The position numbers were made by a program, and so were the translations under genes. Below are positions 1 through 12,854 of a stretch of DNA of 64,000 bases, piece by piece (position 1 is the first letter of the stretch; each line of letters opens with the position of its first letter). This stretch comes from Adiantum capillus-veneris (lineage: Eukaryota > Streptophyta > Polypodiopsida > Polypodiales > Pteridaceae), in NCBI GenBank assembly GCA_014529385.2, contig CM043947.1, positions 104,805,811 to 104,869,810 of the forward strand, written 5' to 3'. The notes beneath the pieces are model-generated. The model did no database searches. It was not told where the DNA came from and saw only the letters and a list, made by a program, of their open reading frames with translations.

Positions 1-2734
1 TGATGGCTTGTGTTGTTGCTGAATTTGCCAAGACTTCTTTTGCCTGCATTCGATGAATGATTCTACGATAGAACCATTCAAATAGTTCTCTCAAACTATT
101 AGCCTTGATTCGAGAGCCACCATGTCGTGTGTGCCTGAAATAAGCATTTCTCGCCATGTAATGAGACTTTTCCATCCCTTGGGTATTCCATATTGCCGGG
201 TTTCCATACTTTTGTATAAAATATGATAAATGATTGAAGATGATGTGCTGGATATGAAAACAGATTAGTTAGAATGTTTTACAGTCACATATTTGCACAT
301 AAGAGAGAAAGAAATACATGATAATACCATGTAGTGAGTAATCTGGGTGTCTGTCCATGCTGTCTTGAATGATTTTTTCAGAAGGTTGAGATTTTCCTTG
401 AACTTGTTCATATCACCTTGTGACCAGTCATCTTTGTCGCACATCAAAAATAGGATGTCTATTGATCGCCAAACCTCAGCCTTCGCGTTACGGGTAGTTG
501 GTTCGTGGTCTTTGACTGCAATATGTAGCTTTTTCCAGCTCTGATACTCTACCTTGCTAACATAAGATGTGTTATATATTTTTCCATGTTTTGTTAGCTT
601 CGGGTCTCTTGTACCTTGGGGCTTAGATAAAAACCTCCGTGCCTTCACCCCACCGATGGATGGTTTGCATGGGACATCCTTCTCAGCAGTTGATCTCTTT
701 TCATCCCGCTGGATTTTCACATTGCCACCATGAAGCCCCATATCCGACAGTACCATTTCTAAGCACTGCAGGGCTACTTGTCGTTCTGCGGAGTTCTTAA
801 TCTTCCAAGCAAACCCGATGTATAAGTAGACCAATTTCTCCACAATTCTACAAAGGGCATGCATTGTACAAATGTGGACATTCACAAGTGGTATTTTCAA
901 AACCGGTCGAAAAGCAGGATCCTCAATGTGACATGTTGGAGATTTTCTCCACCACTTTGGGTCCATGACCTTTGCAGGCTCCATGCAGAACAAACACGGC
1001 GACTTTGCCATTGCACCCATTCCACAATTATACATGCACTTTAATGTTTTGAGGTCACCTGCAAGATGCCATTGAACTTGAAAGTCTCCCCTTCCATCTA
1101 GACGTAGTACCTCTCCCTGGTTAGTTTGTCGATCAATCACCTCCGGAACATTAGTTCGATGGAACACCCAATATAGAATCTCATGATCTTCTTTCTTTAC
1201 CTGCAACACAAAATAATTGAGACTTAAGTAGATGTGAACATTTGAGCTTACCTGAGAATCTCGCTTACCTCAAACGCACCAAGCCACCATATGTTAGATT
1301 CTGATTGAACACTAAAATATAAAGGATCATCACTGGGACACTTTGAGAGGGCTCTATTCATTAAAGTAATAGTAACACGCTCTAGCTTTTTCTCTTTAAC
1401 AAGCTCACACTCATCCAGTTTTAACACAAAATGTAATACCCCTCGTGACTCTTCAAATGTGATGTTGTAAAACTCCACCATTCTCTTTTGTAATATCCGC
1501 AGGTCCATAAAAATATTGTTGAACTCATCATATGCCATGTTTGCTCCATGGCCACTGTAAGTTGCTTTAATATGAAAGGGCTGTCCAAGATAGTCTCCCT
1601 GTGCCTCGTTAAGCTGAAGCCTCTCTTTCCAAACACTTGAGGCTGATGGTAGAAGTTTGGATTTTATACCCTTCCTAACAAAGATGGATGAGACAGACTT
1701 TTGGATAGCCGAATATCCTCTTTTGCTTACACCAAGTGAATCAAGTGTGCCTTGTATCTCTTTTGCAGGCAGTGAGTTCTCTGAAATAAAGCGGTCCACT
1801 ACATTTCGTTGTAGGACCTTAAACTTCTTGTCATGTACTATATCTTCTGCCAGGCTTCTACTTATAAGTAGCTTCAATCTCTTTCCTATATTGGCTTTGG
1901 GGTCAATGTTTTCCTTGTCAGGATAGATTGAATCTCTACATGAAGATAATGCATAAGTAAATAACAGAAAATTTGCTTCACTAACACTATTTAGGCACAT
2001 GAAAACAATGCATAACAAGAAAAAACAAAAAGATTACTTAACTAAGACAATGTAGCCAACCAAGAAGCATCACCTTAATGCTCGGATTCTTTTCTTGAGA
2101 CCTCCTGATGCAACCTGCAATGTTTCAAGATTGCGCAATTTCTTCTTTCGGATACGACCACCCAAGATGGTGTCCTTCATTTGACAACTTCGCACCTTTC
2201 CTTTCAGTTCTTGTACCTCTGTTTTATGTTGCAAAATGGTAACCTGATCTATAGAATGTAAATGTGAAAGGCGAACAATCTCACATTGTTGAGCTTGGAG
2301 AATGCTCTTGTAAGTTTCAGCTTCTCTTGTAAGAGATTTACAATAACCCAGAAGGCCCTTTTCTCCATCACCAGCAAAGGTCAATAAGCTTGTAGGATTG
2401 ACAAACGGTGGAGACGCATTAGTCATTGGATTCTTAGGGTAGAGAGAGCCTCTCGTCCAGATATCTATGTGTTTAGCTCCCTGAGCTCTGAGCGTGTCTA
2501 TGGAAGCGGGAGGTATATGTGTGTTTGTTTTACTGCGCTTAATCAATGGTTGGTACTCATTGTCCAAATCAATGTGAAGGTGATATTAATTTGGCTCGTT
2601 TCTGGGTAACATTTGTGCCATTTGAGGAGTGCGCCATTAGCCAAATGTGCAGGTTTAATGGAAAGTGAATAGCAGCTGCGCCTTCGTCCCTCCATGTTAG
2701 CCTCATTCCCTCCATATTGACGAGGTTCATTCAA
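1..2734 (-). CDS. Orphan transposase-like gene, multi-exon, 3' end beyond window
   Basis: Minus-strand gene with four exons that join in frame: about 2567-2074, 1935-1269, 1200-328, and 247 to beyond position 1. The introns (2073-1936, 1268-1201, 327-248) have GT/AG borders. The first translated part is coiled-coil-like and basic. The middle carries LKLDECELVKEKK and then AGDLKTL, followed by a cysteine pair (SPCLFC). Next come HICTMHALCRIVEKL and, in the last exon, GMEKSHYMARNAYF. Spaced acidic residues, an inserted CxxC and a late Glu are what I would expect of an RNase-H-fold transposase, but I cannot name the superfamily. A further 5' piece (2543-2734, starting MNEPRQYGG) lies in another frame, so the start is unsure and a frameshift near 2567 is possible. 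It could instead be a domesticated transposase. Exon structure is fairly sure; function is inference. Confidence 0.55.
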
Positions 2735-4323
2735 TGCAACTGAAAAGAGGATTATCCCTCAATCACTACGAACGAATGTTCAAAAGAGTAAGGAATCTAC
2801 TTAAAGTACACTTTTTGAACTTTTACTATGAAAGACCCAGCTCTTTTATTTTCCATTTTTTCTAGAGAGAGAGTGCAAAAAATACATTTTCTTAGAAGGC
2901 CCTCCAAATGACCTCCGAAATTCCCTAATGCGTCCGAGCCGGGCCCACCTGAGCCGGTCCCATCACAATAAAGTGGCTATTTGGTACTAAGCATTAACAA
3001 TATTGTGTATTTTTTGGACACAAAGACCTTTAATCTAGCTATTTTATTATATGACTTTTGATATGCATGTACTATGGTTTATTTTAAGTTTTCTTTTTTA
3101 AAAATAAGTCATATTTACAAATAATCATTAAACCGCATTGTAACTCTTATACCTTGGCAAATGATCTTGACAGAATCAATACCCAAGTTTGGGCATTTGT
3201 CTACAACCTTTTCTTGTATTTTAGAAAAGTTTTGTTTTGAGAAGATCGTCTATGTGGTGATACTTTCCCCTCAAAGGTAAATGCACTCCACTTATACATT
3301 CGATTCTCACTTGGGAAGAAGTTCAATAGGAATTTGTGCAAGTTCTATTCACAAGAAAATTCTTCATAGTATTGTGGTTACTTTTAACGGAGAGAGTGTG
3401 CCATCTATTAATCGTTTATGATCTAGTTATCAAACTCCTTATAAGCAAAACTTAGAGGTGCTACAAGTACTACACATGTTCAGGCTACACGCCTCAAAAC
3501 TCATTCCATATATATCTAGTTCAACAAAATACATATTCCCTACTACGAGCACTAAGAGGTTCATGACTTTAAATATAAAATGTGCATATTAAGGCCTATA
3601 AATTTTGTCTTTTACCTAATGCTTACACTGTGTTAATTTTGACATATTATATGCCACACACAAAAAAACATTGAAGAAAAGATGAGGGGAGTATTCAAGT
3701 GGCACTTTGCACTCCATGATGAGATCTAAAAGGAAATAGTCTATCATACATAGGATCGTTGGCTAGAAGGGTCGAGATGGATATGGAGAGAGATATAGAT
3801 AGAGATAGTCCATATGTACCCTTTATAATTTGTATTGCTTGGGTTTACATCTCTTCACCTATTTCTATGCCAACTAAATGTTTGTGCCCTTGCTCATGTT
3901 ATGGTAGATTGATGTAAAGAGATTAAACATCTTTTGTTGAAGAGGATGGTGGGTTACATAATAGAGGGAGGCAATAGATGTTGTGATGGTGATTATATAT
4001 AGGTTAGGCAAGGGAGAGGCAAGAAACAAAGGCATTCCATTTGGAATTCTAAGTTGGTTAAAGAAAAGAGATGATATGGGCATCTATGTAATGATATAAA
4101 GCCATAAGGAATTCCTAAGAGGTCTTGGCACATGATGGAAAATGTTACCTAGAACAAATTTACTTCTTTCTTTTTCTCCTCTTGTTGTAGCCTATAACAA
4201 TCACAGTATGGGTAAAGGCTCTTAGAGCTCACACAGAGTAGAGAGATACAGGATAGCATCCTCACATAATAGTGCTAAATTGATGGCCCACATTTTTGAA
4301 TTTGAATTCTCCTCATGTTGTCC

Positions 4324-4369
<46 letters not shown>

Positions 4370-5150
4370 TTTGTTGAGGTGCAAATGCACAACCCTAATG
4401 GTGTAGGATTAGGTTGCACTAGGTTTGCAAGCATACACACATAGCATATAGGTGATGCATGTGCATGCAGAGGGAGAGATATTGTGTTTGAAATGCTTGT
4501 CTTAAGAATGTGTTAACTTTTTGGTCAACAACTGTCTGTTGGCTACAATTGACTTGCAACCGGCTCGGGCTAGTTTTCCATGCAAACAAGCTAGTCCAAA
4601 TTTAAATAAAACCAAGGTGACCTCAAATCTAGCAACAAGATATATGAGAAATTTAACTAGGATAATGAGCTGGACAAGATTTGACAAGATGTGCTAGATG
4701 ATGGATTTGTATGGTTGCCATACACATCAAAAGATAGTGCTTTTACATAAGAGAAGAGAAAAGGCACAACCATCAAGATTTGTGATGTGGTCGTGCATGC
4801 AGATGCCATTCACAGAGGTGGTGGATACTCTATTTTCATGGCAAGAGATGTTTTGTATGCAGCCTAGTTTCCTACAATGCCCAAAACTATAGCAACTAGT
4901 CTACTTTATTCTTCACATACTAGAGCAAGCCCTTGGTGGCATCTGTAGTCTATTAAATCATGGCAAAAGGAATATGCAGGACCAAAGCCTATGTTTTGAT
5001 TAGAGAAATCAATACAAGAGAACAAATATATGATCTAACAATGTGTGGCACTCCTATAAAAAGATCTAAGCTTAGTATTAGTTTGATGACTCTTTCTTTC
5101 AGACTTATAGACACTATATGTAGAAGAGATACATGAACATACAATCACAT
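2735..5150. other. Non-coding stretch, AT-rich
   Basis: No supportable gene. The region is AT-rich with short chance frames only. It contains one clear microsatellite, listed separately, and otherwise shows nothing I recognise. Confidence 0.5.
4326..4366. repeat. (GT)n microsatellite
   Basis: About twenty uninterrupted GT units, followed by a short TTTG run. Confidence 0.95.
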
Positions 5151-5454
5151 ATGTCATAAAATATAATATCTAACCAACCCAAATGATTTTCTCATATTAA
5201 ACTGATAATTTAATGTGGGAGAATAAACAGGAACAAGGGTTAGAATACAGACATGCGCTTTCAGATCTATCTCAACACGGGGCCGATGGTAAAGGGGTCC
5301 AAATGAAAGATGGTATGTCAAAGAGCAAGGCTACAAAATGTGCTCGCTATAAACAACATTTTCAACTTCCATAAATTACTTGCTATGTAATAGAAATGGC
5401 CTATGAACTTTGAAAGTAGCGGAATTAGGACATTAGGTGAAGCACTTTTGAGAG

Positions 5455-6330
5455 ATTACTTTATGAGCATAGCGGGTGAATTTAATCGGTGGTAGCAACA
5501 TAAACATTGTAATTAGTTAACTTGGCACGAACAATACTTTTGCAAGAGAGAACATGACAATAGTTGAGGACCGGATTCATATGGATCCGGTCCCCCCTCC
5601 AATAGGCATTTGTATTTTAGTTTCTCCCACCAAGAGAGACTTGATACAATACAATCTTTGAAACATAAACTTTGTAGAAAGCATTAACTATCCCATTCCT
5701 CAGTCCCAAGGCCTCAAACACCTTCGAAGGTGGAGAGAGCTAGCGGGGAATGAGGGTAGGGAAGAGGAAGAAGAAACATTCCATAGGAGAAAGAAATAGT
5801 TCCTCACTTATCACTACTCTTCTTGCTAGCATACATAATAGCATAGCAATGAATATGGAGAAGATGGCAAAGCTTAAGCATTGAAGCATGGCTCTTGGTT
5901 GGATTTGCATTCCATAGCCAAGAGTGTTGGTGTAGGCTCTCACTTCTCACAAGCTTGGAGAAGGAGGTGGAGTTCCTCAACTTTCACCAGGTGAGAATGG
6001 ATCCACACAATGAGTGTGTGTGTGGTGTATATCCCCCTAGCACCCCCCCTTCTTGATTTGGGTGAGTGGTAGCTTTTTCCATCAAGCTTATTGGACCCCT
6101 CTCCCCCTAGCCAATCACATGTAGCATGCAGTCAAGTACATGGGTAGTCTTTTGACAAGTGTCCTCCTTACCTCTTAGACAGAGAGAGAGCTTGAAAATA
6201 TCTAGATATTTTTTGGATGGAAGTAGAAGCTCATTGGACCCCTGTTTAGCACAACCAATAGCATTCAAGCACACCATGTCGTTAAGCTTAGTGAGAGTCT
6301 GACATGTGTCCCATGTGTCCTTTTAGAAAA
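5455..6330 (-). repeat. Solo-LTR-like block related to 35.6-36.5 kb
   Basis: Read on the minus strand, this block matches the plus-strand segment at about 35575-36498 over several stretches: the catggtgtgc...ctattggttg segment, the ggggtccaatgag segment, the segment naming tccaccttcgaaggtg, and the gcctattggaggagggaccgg segment. The matching segment lies directly 5' of a gypsy gag gene, so both are best read as LTRs of one family. No internal element region accompanies this copy, so I call it a solo or truncated LTR. A further 55-base match (5154-5212 with 35519-35575) lies just outside and is in the same orientation on both, so the relation is not a simple inversion. Exact ends are uncertain. 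Confidence 0.5.
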
Positions 6331-7329
6331 GAGGTGCCCTTTGGGTGAGTGGAAGGTTAGGTCAAAGATTCCCCTAACTTTGGGACTTTCATGCATAGGA
6401 AGCTACTCAAGAAACTTCCTCATTAAGTTTGTAGGGTCCCTAAATTTATAATGCCAAGGGTCTATATAGGTGGTGATAAGCATGTTCAGTTCCCCTGTCC
6501 TTTCAAGTTGCTATAAGTATGAATACTCATTAACCTTTAAATTGCAGTTCTAGGGGACATCTTAGAGTAGTCACATCCCTATTATGCCTTGATACATCCC
6601 CCTAGCCTCTTGAAGCAATGACTTGAATAATCATATGATTAATTGATTTGCATAATATGTCAACGTCTTGCAAATCTGCCATCAACAAAAAAATCCTGCT
6701 ACAGTAGTGTTCACAGAAAATCCACCTTCAGTGTAATTTTGAAGGATAAAAATTGAAACTTCACGGCTAGTTTGGAGGGTCACCTTGATGGAAACCGGCT
6801 AAAATTTGAAGATTTTAGTGTAAAAACAGATAAAATCCCTAAAATTTTGGAGGGTCCTTGTGCTCACTATGAACTTCTACCCTTGTCCTTCACCTTTGTC
6901 TTCTCGGACCTACATCCTCCATAATTTAGTGAGATGGCTAATGTAGCTCCTATCTACATGGTCATCTCTTTAGAGCGCAAGCATAGGCTCTCCTAGCTCC
7001 AACTCCTCTCTTCTTCTCTACGCTATCAACAACATAAATAGCTCATTTTCTTCTTATTGTTATACTCAAGGATTCCCACCTTAAGGACTTAGTTTGTGAT
7101 GCTGATGAGAAAGAGCTTTGTGCTAAATGCCCTACAGTAGATAACACTTTTATTAAAAATAATGTTCTTCCAAAAACTTGTCAAACCTACGTATGAGAAT
7201 CAATAGAGGTAAATTGACTAAATTTGAAGGTTTTTACACTATAATCCACTTTTTTTTCCTAAAATTTGTAGGTTTTTTCACCATCAAATTTAAATCTAGG
7301 GACAAATTTTAATTGTAGGGAAACCAAGA
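6331..7329. other. Non-coding stretch
   Basis: AT-rich sequence with no open frame worth calling and no repeat structure that I could recognise. Confidence 0.4.
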
Positions 7330-7364
7330 ACACCTTGGTTTTTTTGAGCCCAAGAACTTAGACA

Positions 7365-7670
7365 GTGGCCAGACACAAGAAGTGCGAAACCTGCGGACTT
7401 AAAGATTATGCCTATTCCGAAGATTTCAAGCAACTACAGAGAAAATCCCTACGCTCTGTATCTCTCGACCGTGTAGGGCTGGAGGAGCTATGTTTAAGCC
7501 CACTTCTGGACAGATCTACGCTACGAAACATTGCAAGAGGTGATCTACTGCCCAACCTACGCATCCTCACTATAACCACAAGTGAGTACGAGAGACACTC
7601 CAATATTGTATTAGAGAGGCTGGATCAGTCTGCAGCTATTGCGAGCTCAGCGACCAGCCGTCGTGATTAG
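7365..7670 (+). pseudogene. Possible LRR / F-box type gene fragment
   Basis: A 101-codon frame preceded by a plausible splice acceptor (ggccag at about 7370). The reading LEELCLSPLLDRSTL and GDLLPNLRILTIT has the leucine spacing of irregular leucine-rich repeats, such as those in the C-terminal half of plant F-box proteins. An early CETCGL pair is also present. No F-box is visible and no neighbouring exon was found before the copia element begins 280 bases downstream. The frame has better codon structure than its surroundings, but there is no stronger evidence. It may be a captured exon or chance. Confidence 0.25.
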
Positions 7671-7943
7671 GCTCTACGACGACTGCCTCTGGTCATGGGC
7701 TTAGCACCATGAAGATCTCTTTCAACAGCTCCCGAGAATGCAGCCCATCTCTATTAACGAGACTTCTGCATCATCATCATCATCGGGCGTAGCAGAAGCC
7801 ATGATATGGGGGAGGTGCAAGAAGCTAAGACGAAACAGCAACACAATTTTATAGAAGTTGTATGGGTTGCCTTAAATGGCAAACAGGTATGTGGGAAATG
7901 TGTTAAGATAGAGCTTTGCAGGCAAGGAGGACCAATGAAAAAC

Positions 7944-7948
7944 ATACC
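7944..7948. repeat. Copia target-site duplication, left
   Basis: ATACC directly before the left LTR, identical to 13082-13086 after the right LTR. Confidence 0.85.
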
Positions 7949-8175
7949 TATTACCATATACATGTGGTACTGATGTGTGTGAACACACTAGGACCGCCGG
8001 GGCATTTTTTCCCTCTTTAGGAGGTTTTTTCCCCCGTGCATTGTATATACGCCCATCACTCTAGGGCTATCTATCTTTCCATTGCACACTAAGTAACACA
8101 CTCTCTATTGTGTGCCTTGAGCTTCCTTCGTCTTCTCCAAGCTGTGTGTGTTTCTCTGCAACCCTAATTCCAACA
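7949..8175 (+). repeat. Copia 5' LTR
   Basis: This repeat is nearly identical to 12855-13081. It begins TATTACC, where the right LTR has TGTTACC, so the canonical TG has mutated. It ends CCAACA. No promoter element was pinned down with confidence. Confidence 0.93.
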
Positions 8176-8177
8176 AT

Positions 8178-8189
8178 TGGTATCAGAGC
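8178..8189 (+). promoter_or_regulatory. Primer-binding site, initiator Met tRNA
   Basis: TGGTATCAGAGC lies two bases inside the 5' LTR. This is the standard plant copia PBS complementary to the 3' end of initiator methionine tRNA, and it primes minus-strand DNA synthesis. Confidence 0.92.
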
Positions 8190-8494
8190 AGGTCATGTCC
8201 TCCCGGGCTTAGTCGCCAACTGCTCCAGCACACGCCTGCTCACTTTCTCCGATTTCAGTGAGCTTTGGCGAGCGTCTGCTCAGAATTTTGATTTGGGCTC
8301 ATTTCGGCCTCCGTTTCCACTACGGGCAGTACTGCACAAGCTATTTCGTCATTTTGTGCAGATTTTCTGTCAGTGCCGTTTTCTGCATAACAGGTGCCTT
8401 ATAGTCTTCTACGGTTTGTGCTATATAGCACAAGTTGTTCCCGCTCCATTTCTCCTATTTTCGGGCAGTTTTCACATCAGGTGCAGCATTTACC

Positions 8495-9480
8495 ATGGCT
8501 GACAACAACAACACAGATGCGTTCAAGATGTTTTCTACTGAGGACAGGTTGGATGGGGACAACTACCCTATGTGGGCTTATATGATGCAACATGTTCTTG
8601 TGTCAAAAGGTGTCTGGAACATTGTGCAGGGCATTGATGTACGTCCTGGTTCTGAAGATGTAGGCGATGTTGAGGATGTTGCAGGTCTTGCTGCAAGGAT
8701 TGCAGCTGTTAGAGTTGTTTTGCCTACGGCAGAACAAGCTCGTTGGGATGTTAAGGATGCGCAGGCTCATGCATTGATTGCGTTGTCTGTGAAGCGCACC
8801 ATTATTCCTCACATCCGTTCAGCAAAATCTGCAAAACAAGCTTGGGATATTCTAGCAGGTCTTTATGCAAGCCGCACTGAGGCTAAAATTGCTTTGCTGC
8901 GTAAGAGCTGGAGTCGAAGATTATGCATGAGGAAGATGATATGGACACTTTCCTTGCTAGTGTCAAGGATATCAATGAGCAACTCATTTCTGCAAGTGAA
9001 GTCATTTCGGACAGTTCCCTTGTGCAGACTGTTCTTGATGCCTTACCAGATTCCTACCAGACTTTTGCTAGTACTTGGAGACTCATGACCCAAGGAAATC
9101 CTGAAGTTGTCAAGTTTGATGCATTATGCACATTGCTGTTGCAAGAGTCACTTTCTAGAAAAAACAGGACTAGGCAGCGTGTAGTTGAACAGGCTTTTAT
9201 TGCTTCTCAAAGAAAGGGTGGTAACAGTAATGCAGCCACTTCTTATGGTTCTGCTGCGAGTGGCAAAAATTCTGTTCCTAATGCTTCTGCTGGCAGCACT
9301 TTGTCTGGCAATTCTGGTGATAAGGGCAAAAAGAAGATGCGTTGCCATTATTGTAAAGCCAATGATCACTTGATCAAGTCGTGTCCTAAGTTGAAGGCCA
9401 AAGAGGCTAAGAAGAAAGAGGGTGGTTCCACTGCAAATGCTGGTTCCACTACAAATGCAGCCATTGTTGAGTCTTCTGTG
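8495..9480 (+). pseudogene. gag: Copia Gag region (frameshifted)
   Basis: The start at 8495 begins MADNNNTDAF and is the natural Gag start in this family: a UBN2-type retrotransposon Gag with the LDGDNYPMWAYMM signature near residue 15. About one base is missing near 8905, after which the frame resumes with MHEEDDMDTFLASV. A CCHC zinc knuckle, CHYCKANDHLIKSCP, lies at about 9342-9389. It would bind the element RNA within the virus-like particle in the cytoplasm. The low-complexity Ser/Ala/Gly stretch before the knuckle is usual. The frameshift means no full Gag can be made without recoding. Confidence 0.88.
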
Positions 9481-10920
9481 AAAGGAGATTGTGATGCTGA
9501 TGTTGATGCAGAATGGGCTTTTAGCGCAGAGTGCACTTACAATCCTGCTGTCCATGATGCATGCTTGTCAGTTGCTGCAGATTCACATGTGTGGTATTTC
9601 GACATTGGTGCTACAAAGCACATTACCTCACATCGTGAATTGTTTACCTCTCTCGAGTCTGTCCCTCATGGGAATTCAGTCACTTGTGCCAACAACGCCT
9701 CTTATCCAGTTCAGGGAGTTGGAAAGATTGTGCTCACTGCTGCTAATGGCAGTTCCTTCACACTTGTTGATGCACTTTATGTACCTGGGATCAAGAAGAA
9801 TCTCTTGTCTGTATCCGCACTTGCTAGACTTGGACTTGTAGTCAAATTTGTGGATGACAGATGTACAGTTCATGATCTCAGTTTTGGTGATGAAATTGTT
9901 GCATCTGGGCTTTTGTGCCGTGGGCTGTATAAGCTCACTTTGTATGACAAGTGTGGACAAAATTTTGCAAATGCTGTTGCAGATTCAAGGGCTATTTCAG
10001 ATGCAAAACTTTGGCATGCACGTTTTGGTCATCTGAATTTTGCCAGTTTGCTGCGTTTGCAGAAATCTGATATGGTTGCTTCTTTGCCGCCTCTTGAAGC
10101 ACCTGTCAAACATGTTTGTGAAGGCTATATTCTGGGTAAAATGCAGCGTTCTAAGTTTCCAAAGGATGGTTCAGTTAGGGCCACATGCAGGTTGTAGCTT
10201 GTGCATAGTGATGTTTGTGGGCCCATGCAAACTCCGTCCTTGGGCAATTACCTGTACTTCGTGACTTTCATTGATGATTACTCCAGGCATGCATGGGTAT
10301 TTCCGCTTAAAGCGAAGTCCGAAGTTTTTATGTGCTTCAAACAATTTTTGGCTATGGCTGAAAATGTCTCAAAATGTACTATGGGCACCCTCTGTTCCGA
10401 TCGAGGGGGGGAGTATATGTCTCATGAATTTAATGCATTTCTGGCTAGTCGTGGGATAAAACACCAATGTACAGTGCCTTATACACCTCAGCAAAATGGT
10501 GTTGCTGAGAGGAAAAACAGGTCACTAACGGAAATGGCACGATGTATGGTCAAAAGTCAAGCTTTGCCGCATTCTTTTTGGCTTGAGGCCATCATGTGTG
10601 CCACTTATGTACTTAACAGGTGTCCTACGAAATCTTTGCAGTCTATTACTCCATATGAAGCATGGCATGATAGAAAGCCTTCTATTGAGCACATGCTTGT
10701 TTTTGGCTGTTTGGCATATGCTTTGGTGCCACAAGTGCAGCGCAGAAAATTGGATGATAAGGCTGTCAAATGTATTTTTGTTGGTTATAGTGCTGAAAGC
10801 AAAGGTTACAGGTTGTATCATCCGCAACCAAAACGTATTCTGGTTTCACGGGATGTAGTGTTTGTGGAAGATTCTGTTCAGCCCTTGCTGTCATGTACTA
10901 GAGACAGTAATGTAAGCTCA
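9481..10920 (+). pseudogene. pol: Copia protease and integrase regions, with damaged residues
   Basis: Same frame as the second half of gag. The protease motif appears as WYFDIGATKHIT (about 9592-9627); the usual catalytic triplet is D-S/T-G, so the Ser-to-Ile change probably kills it. The GAG-pre-integrase segment has LWHARFGHLN near 10009. The following zinc site reads CEGYILGK, a Tyr replacing the second Cys of the usual CEGC. An in-frame TAG lies at about 10195, just before HSDVCGPM. The integrase core follows with the acidic triad in HSDVCGP, CSDRGGEY (about 10396) and NGVAERKNRSL (about 10495). A stop near 10921 separates this part from the RT. Confidence 0.88.
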
Positions 10921-10938
10921 TAGGACATTTATGACACT

Positions 10939-12779
10939 TTGTTGCCTCTTTTCAGTGGTGGAAATACGAATGTAAGTTCCAATGAGGCAAATGTACAGCC
11001 TATGGGGGTTTCTGAAAATGTTTTAGAACAGCCTATTACTGATGCAGATGTACATGATGTACTTGATGAGGAAAGGGCTGAAAATGAGCAGGCTAGTGGT
11101 ATGCCAAAATGGCTGGTGCACACTTTGCGTGACAGTAAATTGGATGCACCTTTATCTAGTCGTACTCGTTCAGGCTCTCGCCATGCATCTTATGCATCAG
11201 ATTGTTATGCTTTGGCTGTGTCTAGTTTACATGATGTTGAGGAGCCTCTGTCTTTTGATGAAGCACAGAATTCAGAAAATTGGATTGCTGCCATGAAATC
11301 AAAATATGATGCACTTATAGAGAATGACACATGGACTTTATGTGATTTTCCTCCTGGCAAAAAGGCCATTGGTACGAAGTGGGTTTACAAGTTGAAACGC
11401 AAGCCGGATGGTGAGATCGATCGCCATAAGACTCGACTTGTTGCAAAGGGTTATGCACAACAAAAAGGCATAGATTATGAAGAGACTTTTGCTCCCACTT
11501 GTCGTATGACTACTGTACGTTTTCTATGTGCATTGGCAGCTCATTTTGGTTGGGATGTACATCAATCAGACATTGTTACTGCTTTCTTGAATGGTGACAT
11601 ATTTGAGGAAGTTTATGTAACGCAGCCTCGCGGTTTTGTCATAAAAGGACAAGAGGACAAAGTGTGCAAATGTAAGAAGTCTTTGTATGGGTTGAAGCAA
11701 TCTCCTCGTGCTTGGTATGAGAAAGCTGACACTCATTTGGTTAAACGAGGCTTTCGTAACAGTCCAACAGAAAGCACATTGTATGTAAAGCGTGAGGATG
11801 ATGTATTTCTCATTGTGGTTCTTTATGTTGATGATTTGCTGATCACTGGACCAAATGAGAGACATATTGCTGAATTTAAGGCTGATTTGAATGCTACTTT
11901 CAAGATGAAAGATTTGGGGCTATTGCATAATTACTTGGGTATACAGTTTAAGCAGTGTGATGGTGGTATTGCCTTGTGTCAGAAAAGTTACATAGAGACA
12001 TTGCTATGTAAGTTTGGACTTGAGGATTGCAAACCTATTGCCACTCCCATGGAAACAGGTTTGAAGTTGAGTCTACATGATGCTGGCAATCCTGCTGATA
12101 TCACTCTTTACCAAACTGCTGTTGGCTGCCTCATTTATGTATGCAACACGAGGCCAGATATTCAGTTTGCAGTCTCGCAGGTCAGCAGATTTATGCATAG
12201 CCCAGGGTCTAAGCATTGGCAGGCTGTCAAGAGGATTTTCCGCTACCTTAGTGGCACTTTACATCTTGGCTTGTTTTATCCCAAGGGGGGATTATTGCGT
12301 CAGACTTACATGCTTTTTCGGACTCAGATTGGGCTGGTTGTTTTGACACGCGAGTGTCCACAAGTGGTTTTTGTTTCATGCTTGGCAGTTCATGTATATC
12401 ATGGTTGAGCAAGAAGCAACCTACTGTGGCCACTTCGAGTTGTGAGGCTGAGTACAGGGCAGTCTTCACAGCTACGGTTGAGTGTGTATGGCTCAGACGC
12501 CTTATGGCTGACTTAGGTGTTGGACAGGACACTGCCAACACTATCTACACTGACAGTCAGAGCGCATTGGCAGTTGCGAGGAACCCAGTTTTTCATGCTC
12601 GCACAAAGCACATTGAGGTGCATTACCACTATGTCAGGGAGAGGCTCTCAGCAGGAGAGATCAGCTTGGCTTATGTGCCAACACAGGACAACCTTGCAGA
12701 TCTTTTCACAAAGGCATTGTCTCGTGAGAAGCTTGAAGCTTTCCGCAAAGCTTTGGGCTTACTCCCCTTTGTGGACTGA
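10939..12779 (+). pseudogene. pol: Copia reverse transcriptase and RNase H (frameshifted)
   Basis: After a variable linker the RT_copia domain starts around WTLCDFPPGKKAIGTKWVYK (about 11333). It includes GYAQQKGIDYEETFAP and the catalytic YVDDLLITG at about 11824-11850. The frame runs to about 12290 and then shifts. RNase H continues in another frame with CEAEYRAVF (about 12441) and DSQSALAVARNP (about 12551), and ends at the TGA at 12777-12779. The order INT-RT-RH is diagnostic of Ty1/copia. All catalytic RT residues look intact, so the damage here is the single frameshift. Confidence 0.9.
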
Positions 12780-12844
12780 TCCTGTCCTCAGGGCATGGCA
12801 CTTCCCTTTACTCATGTGCCAGCTCTCGTTCATCGCATCACTCC

Positions 12845-12852
12845 AGGGGGGA
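12845..12852 (+). promoter_or_regulatory. Polypurine tract of the copia element
   Basis: AGGGGGGA lies two bases before the right LTR, the expected place and composition for the plus-strand primer. Confidence 0.8.
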
Positions 12853-12854
12853 TT

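Noticed and set aside
4222-4440. Minus-strand frame with a Thr-His run
   Set aside because: Translation of the GT microsatellite.
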